Shown piece after piece: positions 54,357-62,772 of a stretch of 64,000 nt of DNA. Within the stretch, counting starts at the first letter, position 1. Every line of letters starts with the position of its first letter. Position numbers and translations under genes: made by a program. The DNA is from SMWD01 sp002729875. GTDB lineage: Bacteria; Pseudomonadota; Gammaproteobacteria; Steroidobacterales; GCA-2729495. Under the pieces are notes generated by a model that saw nothing but the letters and a program-made list of their open reading frames with translations, had not been told where the DNA came from and searched no databases. The stretch is from contig DASCMH010000052.1 of NCBI GenBank assembly GCA_036010905.1, positions 62,001 to 126,000 of the forward strand, in the 5' to 3' direction.

Positions 54357-55885
54357 CGAGATAACGGAACAACGTCGAATGCAATGCTGATACGTTTGCT
54401 TTTGGCAACAAAATCCAACGTCCGGTGATAACAGTACGACGGAAATAAAACCAGCCTGCCCTCGGCAGGCACGACACAACGTAACTTTGGATCGACAGAA
54501 AAATAAAAATGATCCGCTGGCATGCCGAACTCCAGCGCACCTGCCTGCGGATCATCAGCCTGCATGTCTTCCGGCAACTGTGCATAGTAGACACCGCTCA
54601 GCCAACCAAGGGGATGCGTATGGGGCGACTGATGACCGCCCGAACCAAGTACGGTTCCCCAGATACGCAGCGTCCAGTGATCCGCTGCATAGGCCATAAC
54701 CGGGTGATGATTAAATCCCCGCTGCCGCCAGCTGTTTACAGTGTCATGGACGGCTGCATTGATCAACTCGGTAAATGCTTCAATGACGCAGTCTTCCGCT
54801 GGATTCAGTTCCCCTGTTTGCATGCCGCCGGCCGTAGATTTACGCACCGGATTGGTAATCAGTGACGGGTGCGCTACGAGATAGTCTGCAAGACAGCGAT
54901 TAAAGCCTTTGCTATCAACATACCCATCCGGGGGCGTACTATCGATGATGGTCACAAGTTCATCGAGCCCCTGAATTGCAGCAGACTTGTCACACTGCCC
55001 GGTATCAGCCAATGCATAGATGTACGCGGTGAGCACCAGCCGCTCACCCGGATATTTAGCCAGAAAATCGGTGCAGCGCTGTAACGCACTAGCTGAGTGC
55101 CCGAGTTGCATCTCTGTATTGGCCAGGTCCGCAACGGCGCGAGCATTGGCCGGGTTAACCCGCACGGCCACCTGCAGGGCATCGGCCGCACCGGCAGCAT
55201 CACCGCAGCGGCGACGCGCATAGGCGAGATTGATCAGCGCCATATCGTCACACGGGGCAATATCGATGGTCTTTTCCAGCACTTCGATTGCAGCGGCAAA
55301 TTCATCAAGCCCACATAACACGGCACCCTTATTTGCAAGCATCAGCGGATGACCCGGAACCGTTAGCAAGGCCGTATCAATTTCACTCAAAGCCCGGTCA
55401 CCGTGCCCGGCTTCCATCAATGCATTGGCATAATTGCAACGCACCTCCAGGTCATCAGGATCGAGTTCAAGACAGGCCGCATATTGTGTCGCGGCCTCGT
55501 CAAGATGACCCCGCCGCTGCAGGATCGCGCCAAGATTAGCCAGCACCTGACCGGATGCATGATCTGCCTGAACTACATCACGCAAGGCCAGTTCTGCTGC
55601 GTACAATTCACCGGTTGCCAGGAAAGTTAAGGCCAGTTCGTTGGCGGATACCGGATCTTGCGGCGCTAACCGCCCAAGTCTTTGCAACAACCGAATTGAC
55701 AGATCAAAGTCAGCCCGCTGCCGCGCCAGAATCCCCCGCAAGCGCAATGCCTGGCGATTGCCCTGCTCCGTGTCGAGTACCTGTGCATACAGTTCATCAG
55801 CCTGATCAAGCCGGCCCTGCTGATGCAACGTCATGGCCTGCTGCAACCAGTCCGCAAGATTCCGGCTCACCGGTTGAGAATCCAT
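54353..55885 (-). CDS. TPR protein with C-terminal 2-oxoglutarate/Fe(II) oxygenase-like domain
   Basis: About 510 residues. The first 300 are TPR units (LANLGAILQRRGHLDEAATQ, LANKGAVLCGLDEFAAAIEV, LINLAYARRRCGDAAGAADA). The C-terminal 150 have the double-stranded helix of the 2OG-FeII_Oxy_5 type: His pair in HTHPLGWLSGVYYA, GALEFG, then LVLFPSYCYHRTLDF and Arg in RISIAFDV. Such TPR-oxygenase fusions are thought to hydroxylate proteins or peptides. It is convergent with the TPR lipoprotein; both stop codons come from one CTAG at 54353-54356. Confidence 0.82.
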   Translation of the reverse strand: MDSQPVSRNLADWLQQAMTLHQQGRLDQADELYAQVLDTEQGNRQALRLRGILARQRADFDLSIRLLQRLGRLAPQDPVSANELALTFLATGELYAAELALRDVVQADHASGQVLANLGAILQRRGHLDEAATQYAACLELDPDDLEVRCNYANALMEAGHGDRALSEIDTALLTVPGHPLMLANKGAVLCGLDEFAAAIEVLEKTIDIAPCDDMALINLAYARRRCGDAAGAADALQVAVRVNPANARAVADLANTEMQLGHSASALQRCTDFLAKYPGERLVLTAYIYALADTGQCDKSAAIQGLDELVTIIDSTPPDGYVDSKGFNRCLADYLVAHPSLITNPVRKSTAGGMQTGELNPAEDCVIEAFTELINAAVHDTVNSWRQRGFNHHPVMAYAADHWTLRIWGTVLGSGGHQSPHTHPLGWLSGVYYAQLPEDMQADDPQAGALEFGMPADHFYFSVDPKLRCVVPAEGRLVLFPSYCYHRTLDFVAKSKRISIAFDVVPLSR

Positions 55886-55952
55886 CACATGGGGCCTATA
55901 AACAGGTTTAATCTATGCCGTGACCAATGGCATAGCTATTGATGGCTTTTGT

Positions 55953-56777
55953 CTATTTCAACCACTTGCCACGATCAGCTTCCATCTGCACGATGCCACC
56001 ACGCCGATCCAGCATGAATTTGGCCTGCTCAGAACCAAATACACGATCAACCAGAACATTCATCGGATCCGAACGGTTGGTGTATTCGCGATAGGTAAAA
56101 TCATACTCCTGCTGTGCGTTGCGCTGTTCATTGGGTAGTTTCTCTGCCTCATCGAGCCAGCGGAACCAGCGATCGACAAATTTCCCAAGGTAAGCCTCGC
56201 ATTGATCGATATGCTCATCAGTAAGATCAGTGATATAACTCGAACAAACCGGTGACTGCATACCACGAATCACCGGTCCGTGGCTTGCTGACCAGATAAA
56301 ATCTTCATTAGCACGGAACTCAAGATAATCCTTGTTGACATCGCCCTCATAATATTTATTGACGTAGTCTTCGTTAACCTTGATATCGACTCGCGGCACA
56401 TAATCCGCATAAAACAACAGGTTCGGCACCGTTCCAAAAATAATCATCAGGTTAGGTACTTGCGTCTCCTGACCAAGCGTCACGTTGATATTCATATCGA
56501 TGATGCTGGCCTGACGATTACCAATCCAGGATCGAACAAACCAATCCATATCATTACCGGTGTAGCCATAAAACGCACCTTCCATCTGTCCATCAGGCGA
56601 GGTGTAGTAATCAGCCCCCTTAGAAATAGGATGCAGTTCGGCACCGAAATACTTGATCATTCGGTCGGCTATCTTGCCGTGGATACCCCAACAGCGCTCC
56701 CACTGTTTGGAGACATCAATATTTGGATTTTCGGCCAAAAATTCATGAATTGTCTTTACATCACTTTGCTTGCTCAT
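55953..56777 (-). CDS. Red chlorophyll catabolite reductase/bilin reductase-like protein
   Basis: A 274-residue soluble protein. Its C-terminal half follows plant RCC reductase (from memory) in order: a strand LMIIFGTVPNLLFYADYVPR, then VDIKVNEDYVNKYYEGD (plant counterpart RKDLVLHPDYLKKFY), HGPVIRGMQSPVCSSY (plant VRSAFSP), and a late YREYTNRSDPMNVLVDRVFG (plant RK...D...FPRMFGEE). RCCR and the ferredoxin-dependent bilin reductases share this alpha-beta-alpha fold and reduce linear tetrapyrroles. ATG 56777 has AAGG about 10 bp upstream; earlier starts are possible. Activity is inference from the motif match and is not certain. Confidence 0.55.
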   Translation of the reverse strand: MSKQSDVKTIHEFLAENPNIDVSKQWERCWGIHGKIADRMIKYFGAELHPISKGADYYTSPDGQMEGAFYGYTGNDMDWFVRSWIGNRQASIIDMNINVTLGQETQVPNLMIIFGTVPNLLFYADYVPRVDIKVNEDYVNKYYEGDVNKDYLEFRANEDFIWSASHGPVIRGMQSPVCSSYITDLTDEHIDQCEAYLGKFVDRWFRWLDEAEKLPNEQRNAQQEYDFTYREYTNRSDPMNVLVDRVFGSEQAKFMLDRRGGIVQMEADRGKWLK

Positions 56778-57013
56778 TGCGCTAAAACCTTGAATTCCTG
56801 TCATGATCCGGAGTTTAGATCCTATCAGGACATTCATTCACCCGGATTGATATTTGCCAGCCGTCCACAGACCGGCCTCAGCGAAATTTTTGTCGACATT
56901 CAGGGAGGGTATGGCAATTCGGGCAAACCAATCAAGATACGCGCTAATATGCCAGCCGTGGCTGATGGTATGCTCCAAAAGTCCCCAACTACCCAAACCA
57001 GGAGAGCCAGACC

Positions 57014-58195
57014 ATGCCCGAATCATTCCTGCCTCCACAGCGTAGGCTGATGGGACCCGGCCCGTCGGACGTACCAGAACGAGTTCTGACGGCGCTGGCA
57101 CGCCCCACGATAGGCCATCTGGATCCGGATTTCATCGCCATGATGGACGAGTTGAAAGGTTTGCTGCAGTTCGCATTCCACACCAGCAATACGCTGACGC
57201 TGCCGGTATCGGCACCCGGATCGGCCGGCATGGAGACCTGTTTCGTTAATCTCATCAATCCGGGCGATACGGTTATCGTTGCACAGAATGGCGTATTCGG
57301 CGGTCGGATGCGTGACAACGTTGAACGTTGTGGAGCGCAGGCTGTTCTTATCGAGGATGAGTGGGGGCAACCCGTTGACCCAAACAAGGTCGAAGATGCG
57401 CTGCATGCCCACCCCGAGGCCACCGCCCTCGCCTTTGTGCATGCCGAAACTTCGACAGGGGCACGGTCTGATGCACAGACATTATGCGCCCTTGCGACCC
57501 ATCATGATTGCCTGTCGATTGTCGATACCGTGACCTCACTGGGTGGCATCAAAGTCGACGTTGATGGCTGGGGTGCCGACGCGGTGTATTCCGGCACCCA
57601 GAAATGCCTCTCCTGCGTACCCGGCATCTCACCGGTAACATTCAGCAAGCGTGCCGCTGAACACATTAGCAACCGGGATCACGCAGCACAAAGCTGGTTT
57701 CTGGACCTTGATTTGGTAATGGGTTACTGGGGTGACAGCGAACAACGTACTTACCATCATACAGCGCCGGTCAACGCGCTTTATGCCCTGCATGAAGCTT
57801 TACTTATCTTGCAGGAAGAGGGCCTTGAAAATGCGTGGCAACGCCACGCCAGTCATCACCATGCACTGGCTGCCGGCCTAGAAGCGCTCGGCATGTCCTT
57901 TGTCGTCGCTCCGGATTGGCGGCTACCGCAGCTTAACAGTGTAAGAATTCCGGACGGCCTTGATGATGCCACGGTTCGCAACCGACTGCTCGATGAATAT
58001 AACCTGGAAATCGGCGCCGGGCTCGGTCCACTGGCCGGCCAGGTCTGGCGAATCGGGTTAATGGGCCACAGCTGTCGTCAGGACAACGTTCTGTTGTGCC
58101 TCAACGCATTAGGTAAAATCATTACCGAAGCAGACACGACTATCGATGCGTCATGCGGAATCCAGGCCGCGAAAAATGTTTACGCGGCAACCTAG
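57014..58195 (+). CDS. Class V aminotransferase (alanine-glyoxylate/serine-pyruvate type)
   Basis: A 393-residue PLP enzyme. RLMGPGPSDVPERVL opens the fold, SAPGSAGMETCFVNL binds the cofactor phosphate, Asp171 in SIVDTVTSLGG contacts the pyridine nitrogen, and the Schiff-base Lys197 lies in YSGTQKCLSCVPGISP. The C-terminal RIGLMGHS carries the substrate carboxylate Arg. Closest to alanine-glyoxylate or serine-glyoxylate transaminases, which detoxify glyoxylate. AGGAGA lies 9 bp before the ATG. PLP would come from pdxH. Confidence 0.92.
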   Translation: MPESFLPPQRRLMGPGPSDVPERVLTALARPTIGHLDPDFIAMMDELKGLLQFAFHTSNTLTLPVSAPGSAGMETCFVNLINPGDTVIVAQNGVFGGRMRDNVERCGAQAVLIEDEWGQPVDPNKVEDALHAHPEATALAFVHAETSTGARSDAQTLCALATHHDCLSIVDTVTSLGGIKVDVDGWGADAVYSGTQKCLSCVPGISPVTFSKRAAEHISNRDHAAQSWFLDLDLVMGYWGDSEQRTYHHTAPVNALYALHEALLILQEEGLENAWQRHASHHHALAAGLEALGMSFVVAPDWRLPQLNSVRIPDGLDDATVRNRLLDEYNLEIGAGLGPLAGQVWRIGLMGHSCRQDNVLLCLNALGKIITEADTTIDASCGIQAAKNVYAAT

Positions 58196-58207
58196 CCCGA
58201 TTACTGG

Positions 58208-58822
58208 TTATTCTGCCGTGGCCGCTGCAGGTGTCTCTACAGGTGCCACAGTTGGTAACGTTGCAGACACCTGATCGGCATCAGACCCGGCGAATACACG
58301 TTCTGCTCGCAATGCACTGATCACATCACCGGTGATATCAATAGCAGGATCGAGCCAGAACACAGATTGATCAACCAGCAAGACGACACTCGCATCTCTT
58401 GATCGGGCAATTTTCTCGGCAAACGGTTTGACGGCCTCGCGATAATCCAAAATAAGATTTATTTCAGCTTTCTGCACTTTCTGCTGCGCCTCGGACTGCA
58501 ACTGGGCGTACTGTTGTTGTGCCTGTTGCGATAATTGCTGCAGCTGTACTGCCTGCTCCTGGGTCGGCGTATCGCCAATCTTGGCACGCTCGTCCGCCAA
58601 CCATTTTTCAATTTCCTTGGCCGACTCAATGAGTTGGGCATTCGCATCTTCACGAACCGTTTGTGCCTGGTTTTGCATCGACTGTTCCTGACCGGTCGCC
58701 TTTGCGATGGCAGAAAGATCTACGACGAGGGTACCCGGCTCTGCAGCGGGCGTCTGATTGCAACCTGCAAGAAACAGCGCTGCCAACAAGCAAGCAACAA
58801 AAAGACCTGAAATTGATTTCAT
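58208..58822 (-). CDS. Skp/OmpH-like coiled-coil lipoprotein
   Basis: About 204 residues from ATG 58822, set by GAGG 7 bp upstream. The leader ends in the lipobox LFLAGC. The core is a long Gln-rich helical hairpin (QEQSMQNQAQTVREDANAQL, LQQLSQQAQQQYAQLQSEAQ) closed by strands LVVDLSAIAK and ASVVLLVDQSVFW, the Skp/OmpH periplasmic chaperone layout. Normal Skp is soluble, so a lipid anchor is a variation. A Pro/Ala tail follows. Confidence 0.8.
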   Translation of the reverse strand: MKSISGLFVACLLAALFLAGCNQTPAAEPGTLVVDLSAIAKATGQEQSMQNQAQTVREDANAQLIESAKEIEKWLADERAKIGDTPTQEQAVQLQQLSQQAQQQYAQLQSEAQQKVQKAEINLILDYREAVKPFAEKIARSRDASVVLLVDQSVFWLDPAIDITGDVISALRAERVFAGSDADQVSATLPTVAPVETPAAATAE

Positions 58823-58903
58823 GTTGTTATCCTCGATAAATCGGCCCACAGCGAACCGAGCAAGATTTCCAGCACGTAATGTAGCGATCCGGCCGGGTAA
58901 TAG

Positions 58904-61141
58904 CTAGTCATTGATATGTCGTAATACCCGCCACGGCGTCAAAGGCATATCCTTGACCGGCTTACCGATTGCATTGGTTACGGCATTGGCAATGGCCTGC
59001 ATCGTACAGACGATCGGACCCTCCCCAACCTCCTTGGCACCGAACGGGCCGTTCGGATCGATTGTTTCGACGATGATATGCTCTACCTCAGGCATCTCGA
59101 AGGCTCGCGGCATCTTGTAGTCGAGCCGCGATGGATTCATAACCTGACCGTCTTCCATGATGCATTCCTCGTACAGAACCTGCGACATGGCGCTGAAAAC
59201 CTGCCCGTCTATCTGTCCTTCAACTATTCGCGGGTTAAGCGCTCGCCCGACATCATGTGCTGCAGTCACTTTCTCAACAGTCACTACACCCGTACCCGGA
59301 TCAACAGAAACCTCGGCAATCTGTGCGCCGAACGAATAGGCCATCGTGCCCTTCTCGAGTGGCGAGTTATAGAACCCGCGCCCCATGACGAATCGGCCCT
59401 CCTGACTGTGCAGCGTATCGAAAACCAGTTGCTTGAATTCAATCGCCTTGTCAGGTTCACCGTCCGGATAAATCAGGCGATTGCGGAACACCAGTTGCTC
59501 GGCATCAGCACCGAGTTTCGCGGCCGCAACTTTGGCCAGCTGATCACGCGCATCCTGGCACGCATTTTTAACCGCATTACCAGTATTAAATGTACCTCGT
59601 TGCGTGAATGCGCCCACATCGAGCGGATCCGAATCCGTATCACCTGACACCACACGTATATCGTCAGGCGTAATACCAAGCACTTCTCCTGCAATAATCG
59701 CCATCGCAGTATGTGAACTCTGGCCTATGTCAGGCAGCCCGATGGACAACGAGGCCAGACCATCATCGGTGATTTTAATCAATGCAGCGGATGTGTCGTG
59801 CTTAAACACCCCTTTTGCACCGGATGCCATTGCACCGATGCCAAGGCCGATGCCCTTATACTTTGGTAATTTTCCGTATTTCTCTTTCCAGCCGGCTTGC
59901 TCGGCACTTTTCTCAATACATTCCTTCAGGCCGCAGCTTGTATAAAATGAACCGTGCAGTGGCGTGTAATCCTTGTCAACTGCATTCAGCAGGTTGAATT
60001 CAACCGGATCCATACCGATATCCCGCGCGAGACCATCAATATGCTGGCCCAGTGCAAACTGGAATTGTGCTATGCCGCCGCCGTGATGGAAATAATAGGG
60101 CAGATGGTTGGTGTGAATCAGCCGACCCCGGTAGCGCGATGCATCAATCTTGTACAATGCGTTCAGATAACTTGATGTCAGGATAGTTACGATCATCTGT
60201 GACTCGACATATGCACCCGTATCAAATAACAGGTCAGCCTCAATGACCTTCAAACGGCCCTGTTTCGTCGCTCCTGATTTCAGACGATAAACCACCTTTC
60301 CACCGGCCCGGCACATGATGAACTCTTCGTCGCCACTGGCACGGATTCGCACCGGCCGACCGGATTTACGCGACAGCAGTGCGGCCAGAAAATGATGCGG
60401 TCGCGGAGTTACCCGCCCCGAAAAACCACCACCGGTATTCAGCGTCAACATGCGCACAGCACTGTCCGGCAGCTTAAAGGCGGCCGCAAGAACTTTCTGG
60501 AACATCAGCGCGGACTGTGAAGGTGTCCACATCGTCAGCTTGCCAGGCTGAGTGAAATCGGCAATTGCAACATGAAACTCGGCATAGCAGTTATGCGACG
60601 GATAAGTAACAAACTCTTCCTCGCGGATCTGGTCACAGGCAGCAAATGATGCATCCGGATCACCCCACGAGGCTTTCTGCTCCCAGCCGACATTCCCCTT
60701 GGCTTTGGCATGCAGGAGTGGCGTATCGTCGGCGAGCGCCTGCTTGATGCTGGTAACCTCCGGTAATTTTTCATATTTGATTTTGATCAGCGCGGCTGCT
60801 TTGGCGGCGGTCTCTTCATCAAGTGCCGCCACTGCCGCAATGTCATGACCTACATAGGTTGCCTTACCTTGTGCCAGCAACGGCTGATTGACACCAATCC
60901 AGATACCCTTTGCGTCCTCTGGCAAGAGCACGGCTTTAACGCCCGGCAATGCTTCCGCAGCACTTGCGTCAATACTGATAATCCGGGCATATGGGTGAGG
61001 ACTGCGTACAACCTTGCCGCATAACATGCCCGGCAAACGGACATCATCGGTAAAAACTGACCGGCCACTAACCTTGTTAGCGCCATCGAGACGCGTCCAG
61101 TTCTTGCCGACAATGTTGAGCTCTTCTGTTTTGGTAACCAT
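58904..61141 (-). CDS. Molybdopterin-binding catalytic subunit, 4-hydroxybenzoyl-CoA reductase/xanthine dehydrogenase family
   Basis: About 745 residues from ATG 61141, which falls 16 bp after the iron-sulfur gene; longer frames overlap that gene. It begins TRLDGANKVSGRSVFTDDV, typical of the family. Moco-contact motifs: LNTGGGFSGRVTPRPHHFLA (usual GGFGGK is GFSGR here), a GLPDIGQSSHTAMA glutamine loop, DTDSDPLDVGAFTQRGTF, and the catalytic Glu in FGAKEVGEGPIVCTMQAI. It hydroxylates or reduces an aromatic or N-heterocyclic substrate. The accompanying subunit with an HcrB-like cluster points to an HCR-type complex. Confidence 0.88.
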   Translation of the reverse strand: MVTKTEELNIVGKNWTRLDGANKVSGRSVFTDDVRLPGMLCGKVVRSPHPYARIISIDASAAEALPGVKAVLLPEDAKGIWIGVNQPLLAQGKATYVGHDIAAVAALDEETAAKAAALIKIKYEKLPEVTSIKQALADDTPLLHAKAKGNVGWEQKASWGDPDASFAACDQIREEEFVTYPSHNCYAEFHVAIADFTQPGKLTMWTPSQSALMFQKVLAAAFKLPDSAVRMLTLNTGGGFSGRVTPRPHHFLAALLSRKSGRPVRIRASGDEEFIMCRAGGKVVYRLKSGATKQGRLKVIEADLLFDTGAYVESQMIVTILTSSYLNALYKIDASRYRGRLIHTNHLPYYFHHGGGIAQFQFALGQHIDGLARDIGMDPVEFNLLNAVDKDYTPLHGSFYTSCGLKECIEKSAEQAGWKEKYGKLPKYKGIGLGIGAMASGAKGVFKHDTSAALIKITDDGLASLSIGLPDIGQSSHTAMAIIAGEVLGITPDDIRVVSGDTDSDPLDVGAFTQRGTFNTGNAVKNACQDARDQLAKVAAAKLGADAEQLVFRNRLIYPDGEPDKAIEFKQLVFDTLHSQEGRFVMGRGFYNSPLEKGTMAYSFGAQIAEVSVDPGTGVVTVEKVTAAHDVGRALNPRIVEGQIDGQVFSAMSQVLYEECIMEDGQVMNPSRLDYKMPRAFEMPEVEHIIVETIDPNGPFGAKEVGEGPIVCTMQAIANAVTNAIGKPVKDMPLTPWRVLRHIND

Positions 61142-61157
61142 CTCTAAACCACCGCAC

Positions 61158-61655
61158 TTAACCAGCATTACCGGCTGCACGATCGCGTAGCATTTCCACC
61201 GCCTTACGCACAGCTTTTTTGACTTTAATATGCCCCGTGCAGCGACAGAACGCACCGGCCAGCGCCTCATTTATCTCATCTTCACTCGGGCTTGAGTTGA
61301 CGTCGAGTAATGCCTTGGTCGTCATGATCAGGCCCGGCGTGCAAAATCCACATTGCACGGCACCAAATTCAAGGAATGCATCCTGCACAGGATGCAGTTC
61401 ACTGCCCTCCTGAACACCTTCTATCGTCGTCACCGAGCGGCCATCCCATTCAATTGCCAGTGACAGGCACGAGCAGATTGCCTCACCAGCATCGCCATTC
61501 ACTGTGCAGGCGCCGCAACTTCCCGCTGTACACCCTCGCTTGGTACCGGTCAGACCCAATTCATTGCGCAACACATCAAGTAATGTGTGATGTGACTGGA
61601 TAGCAATCTCGTGAGAGTCTCCATTGACCGTCAAAGTAATTAATTGTTTGCCCAT
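61158..61655 (-). CDS. [2Fe-2S] subunit of molybdenum hydroxylase
   Basis: A 165-residue protein with a plant-type ferredoxin domain (GCTAGSCGACTVNGDA and the later CSCL Cys) and a four-helix domain carrying the second cluster (QCGFCTPG and FCRCTGH). It relays electrons between the Moco subunit and the flavin/4Fe-4S subunit. Spacing to neighbours is 16 and 21 bp, giving a tight three-gene operon in the order flavin, iron-sulfur, molybdenum. Confidence 0.93.
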   Translation of the reverse strand: MGKQLITLTVNGDSHEIAIQSHHTLLDVLRNELGLTGTKRGCTAGSCGACTVNGDAGEAICSCLSLAIEWDGRSVTTIEGVQEGSELHPVQDAFLEFGAVQCGFCTPGLIMTTKALLDVNSSPSEDEINEALAGAFCRCTGHIKVKKAVRKAVEMLRDRAAGNAG

Positions 61656-61676
61656 TTTCAGCCTGTTCCCTTTGGC

Positions 61677-62660
61677 TTAATTGACCTTATCACGCAGTTC
61701 ATGCAACGCATTACGAATCAGCGTCTTGACGAGACGCCGCTTGAAACCGGAAGGTGTAAACAGATTTGTTAATTCACCGAGTGCCTTGCGTGCCGCAATT
61801 GCGGCAGCTTCGATAGCCTCATCCGTTAACCCGGACTCAATTAGTATTTTTTCGGACTCGGCCAGTGCCTTCGGTGCCGCACTGACTGAATTCAACACCA
61901 GGCAAACCGAGTCTGGCGCATCGTTGCTGCCTCTTATTGATGCTGCAAATGTACCTACCGCAAAATCCAGACCAACGCGCTGCGCCAGTTTAGCAAATAT
62001 GCTGCGTCGATCACTGCCAGGAATCAACACAGCAGTCAGTAGTTCATCCGGCTTGACGACAGTATGATCAACGCCGTCGTCACGGTAGAAATCGATAAGT
62101 GCAACTTCACGTTGTCCAGCGTGACTGGCGAGAACAACCGAAGCGTCAAGCACCATCAGCGCCGGCGCCGTATCGGAACTATTGATTGCGTGGCAACGGT
62201 TCGCTGTTTTGATGACATGACATGCTTCCAGATCGGTCTTAAAACACCCTTCACGCGTCATACGCCAGTTTTCTGACTGATTCGTGTACCAGCAACGCGT
62301 CTCCAGGCAAAGGTTTCCGCCAAGCGTTGCAATATTTCGTATATGCCGTGAACCCACCGCGGACATCGCATCACGCAGAACCGGAAAGCGTTCGCTGATT
62401 GCCGGGTTAGCCACCAGATCGGTTAGTTGGCAACCCGCGCCGATTCGCAATCCACCATCCGCCGTTTCCTCGACAGTTTTAAGCTCGCTAACGCCATTCA
62501 TGCTGACCAGAACCTTGGGCGTATCGAGCCGGTACTTCATATTGATCAGCAAATCTGAACCGCCGGACATAACCTTGGCATCCGCACCATACTCAGCTAA
62601 CACCGCCAATCCATCGGCCAGGTTTTTCGCACGTATATATTCGAACTGGGGTAAATGCAT
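61677..62660 (-). CDS. FAD subunit with HcrB-type extra [4Fe-4S] loop
   Basis: A 327-residue CO dehydrogenase flavoprotein-type subunit. FAD motifs: AKVMSGGSDLL and NIATLGGNLCLETRC. Between them and the C-terminal domain lies an insert holding Cys123, Cys139, Cys147 and Cys156 (RCWYTNQ, EGCF, EACHV, NRCHA), matching the spacing of the four Cys that hold the additional [4Fe-4S] cluster in Thauera HcrB. Ordinary xanthine dehydrogenase medium subunits lack this loop. It suggests electrons arrive from ferredoxin toward Mo, as in reductive dehydroxylation. First gene of the operon. Confidence 0.9.
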   Translation of the reverse strand: MHLPQFEYIRAKNLADGLAVLAEYGADAKVMSGGSDLLINMKYRLDTPKVLVSMNGVSELKTVEETADGGLRIGAGCQLTDLVANPAISERFPVLRDAMSAVGSRHIRNIATLGGNLCLETRCWYTNQSENWRMTREGCFKTDLEACHVIKTANRCHAINSSDTAPALMVLDASVVLASHAGQREVALIDFYRDDGVDHTVVKPDELLTAVLIPGSDRRSIFAKLAQRVGLDFAVGTFAASIRGSNDAPDSVCLVLNSVSAAPKALAESEKILIESGLTDEAIEAAAIAARKALGELTNLFTPSGFKRRLVKTLIRNALHELRDKVN

Positions 62661-62772
62661 AAATCTGTCTTTTCAGTAACCGATTAACCAGGTTTTATCC
62701 TAATCCAGTAAGACGGCTATTCTCCAGCTTCGGCTCATCCCTATCCACTGGGGGGGTATGCCAGTCGACCAC

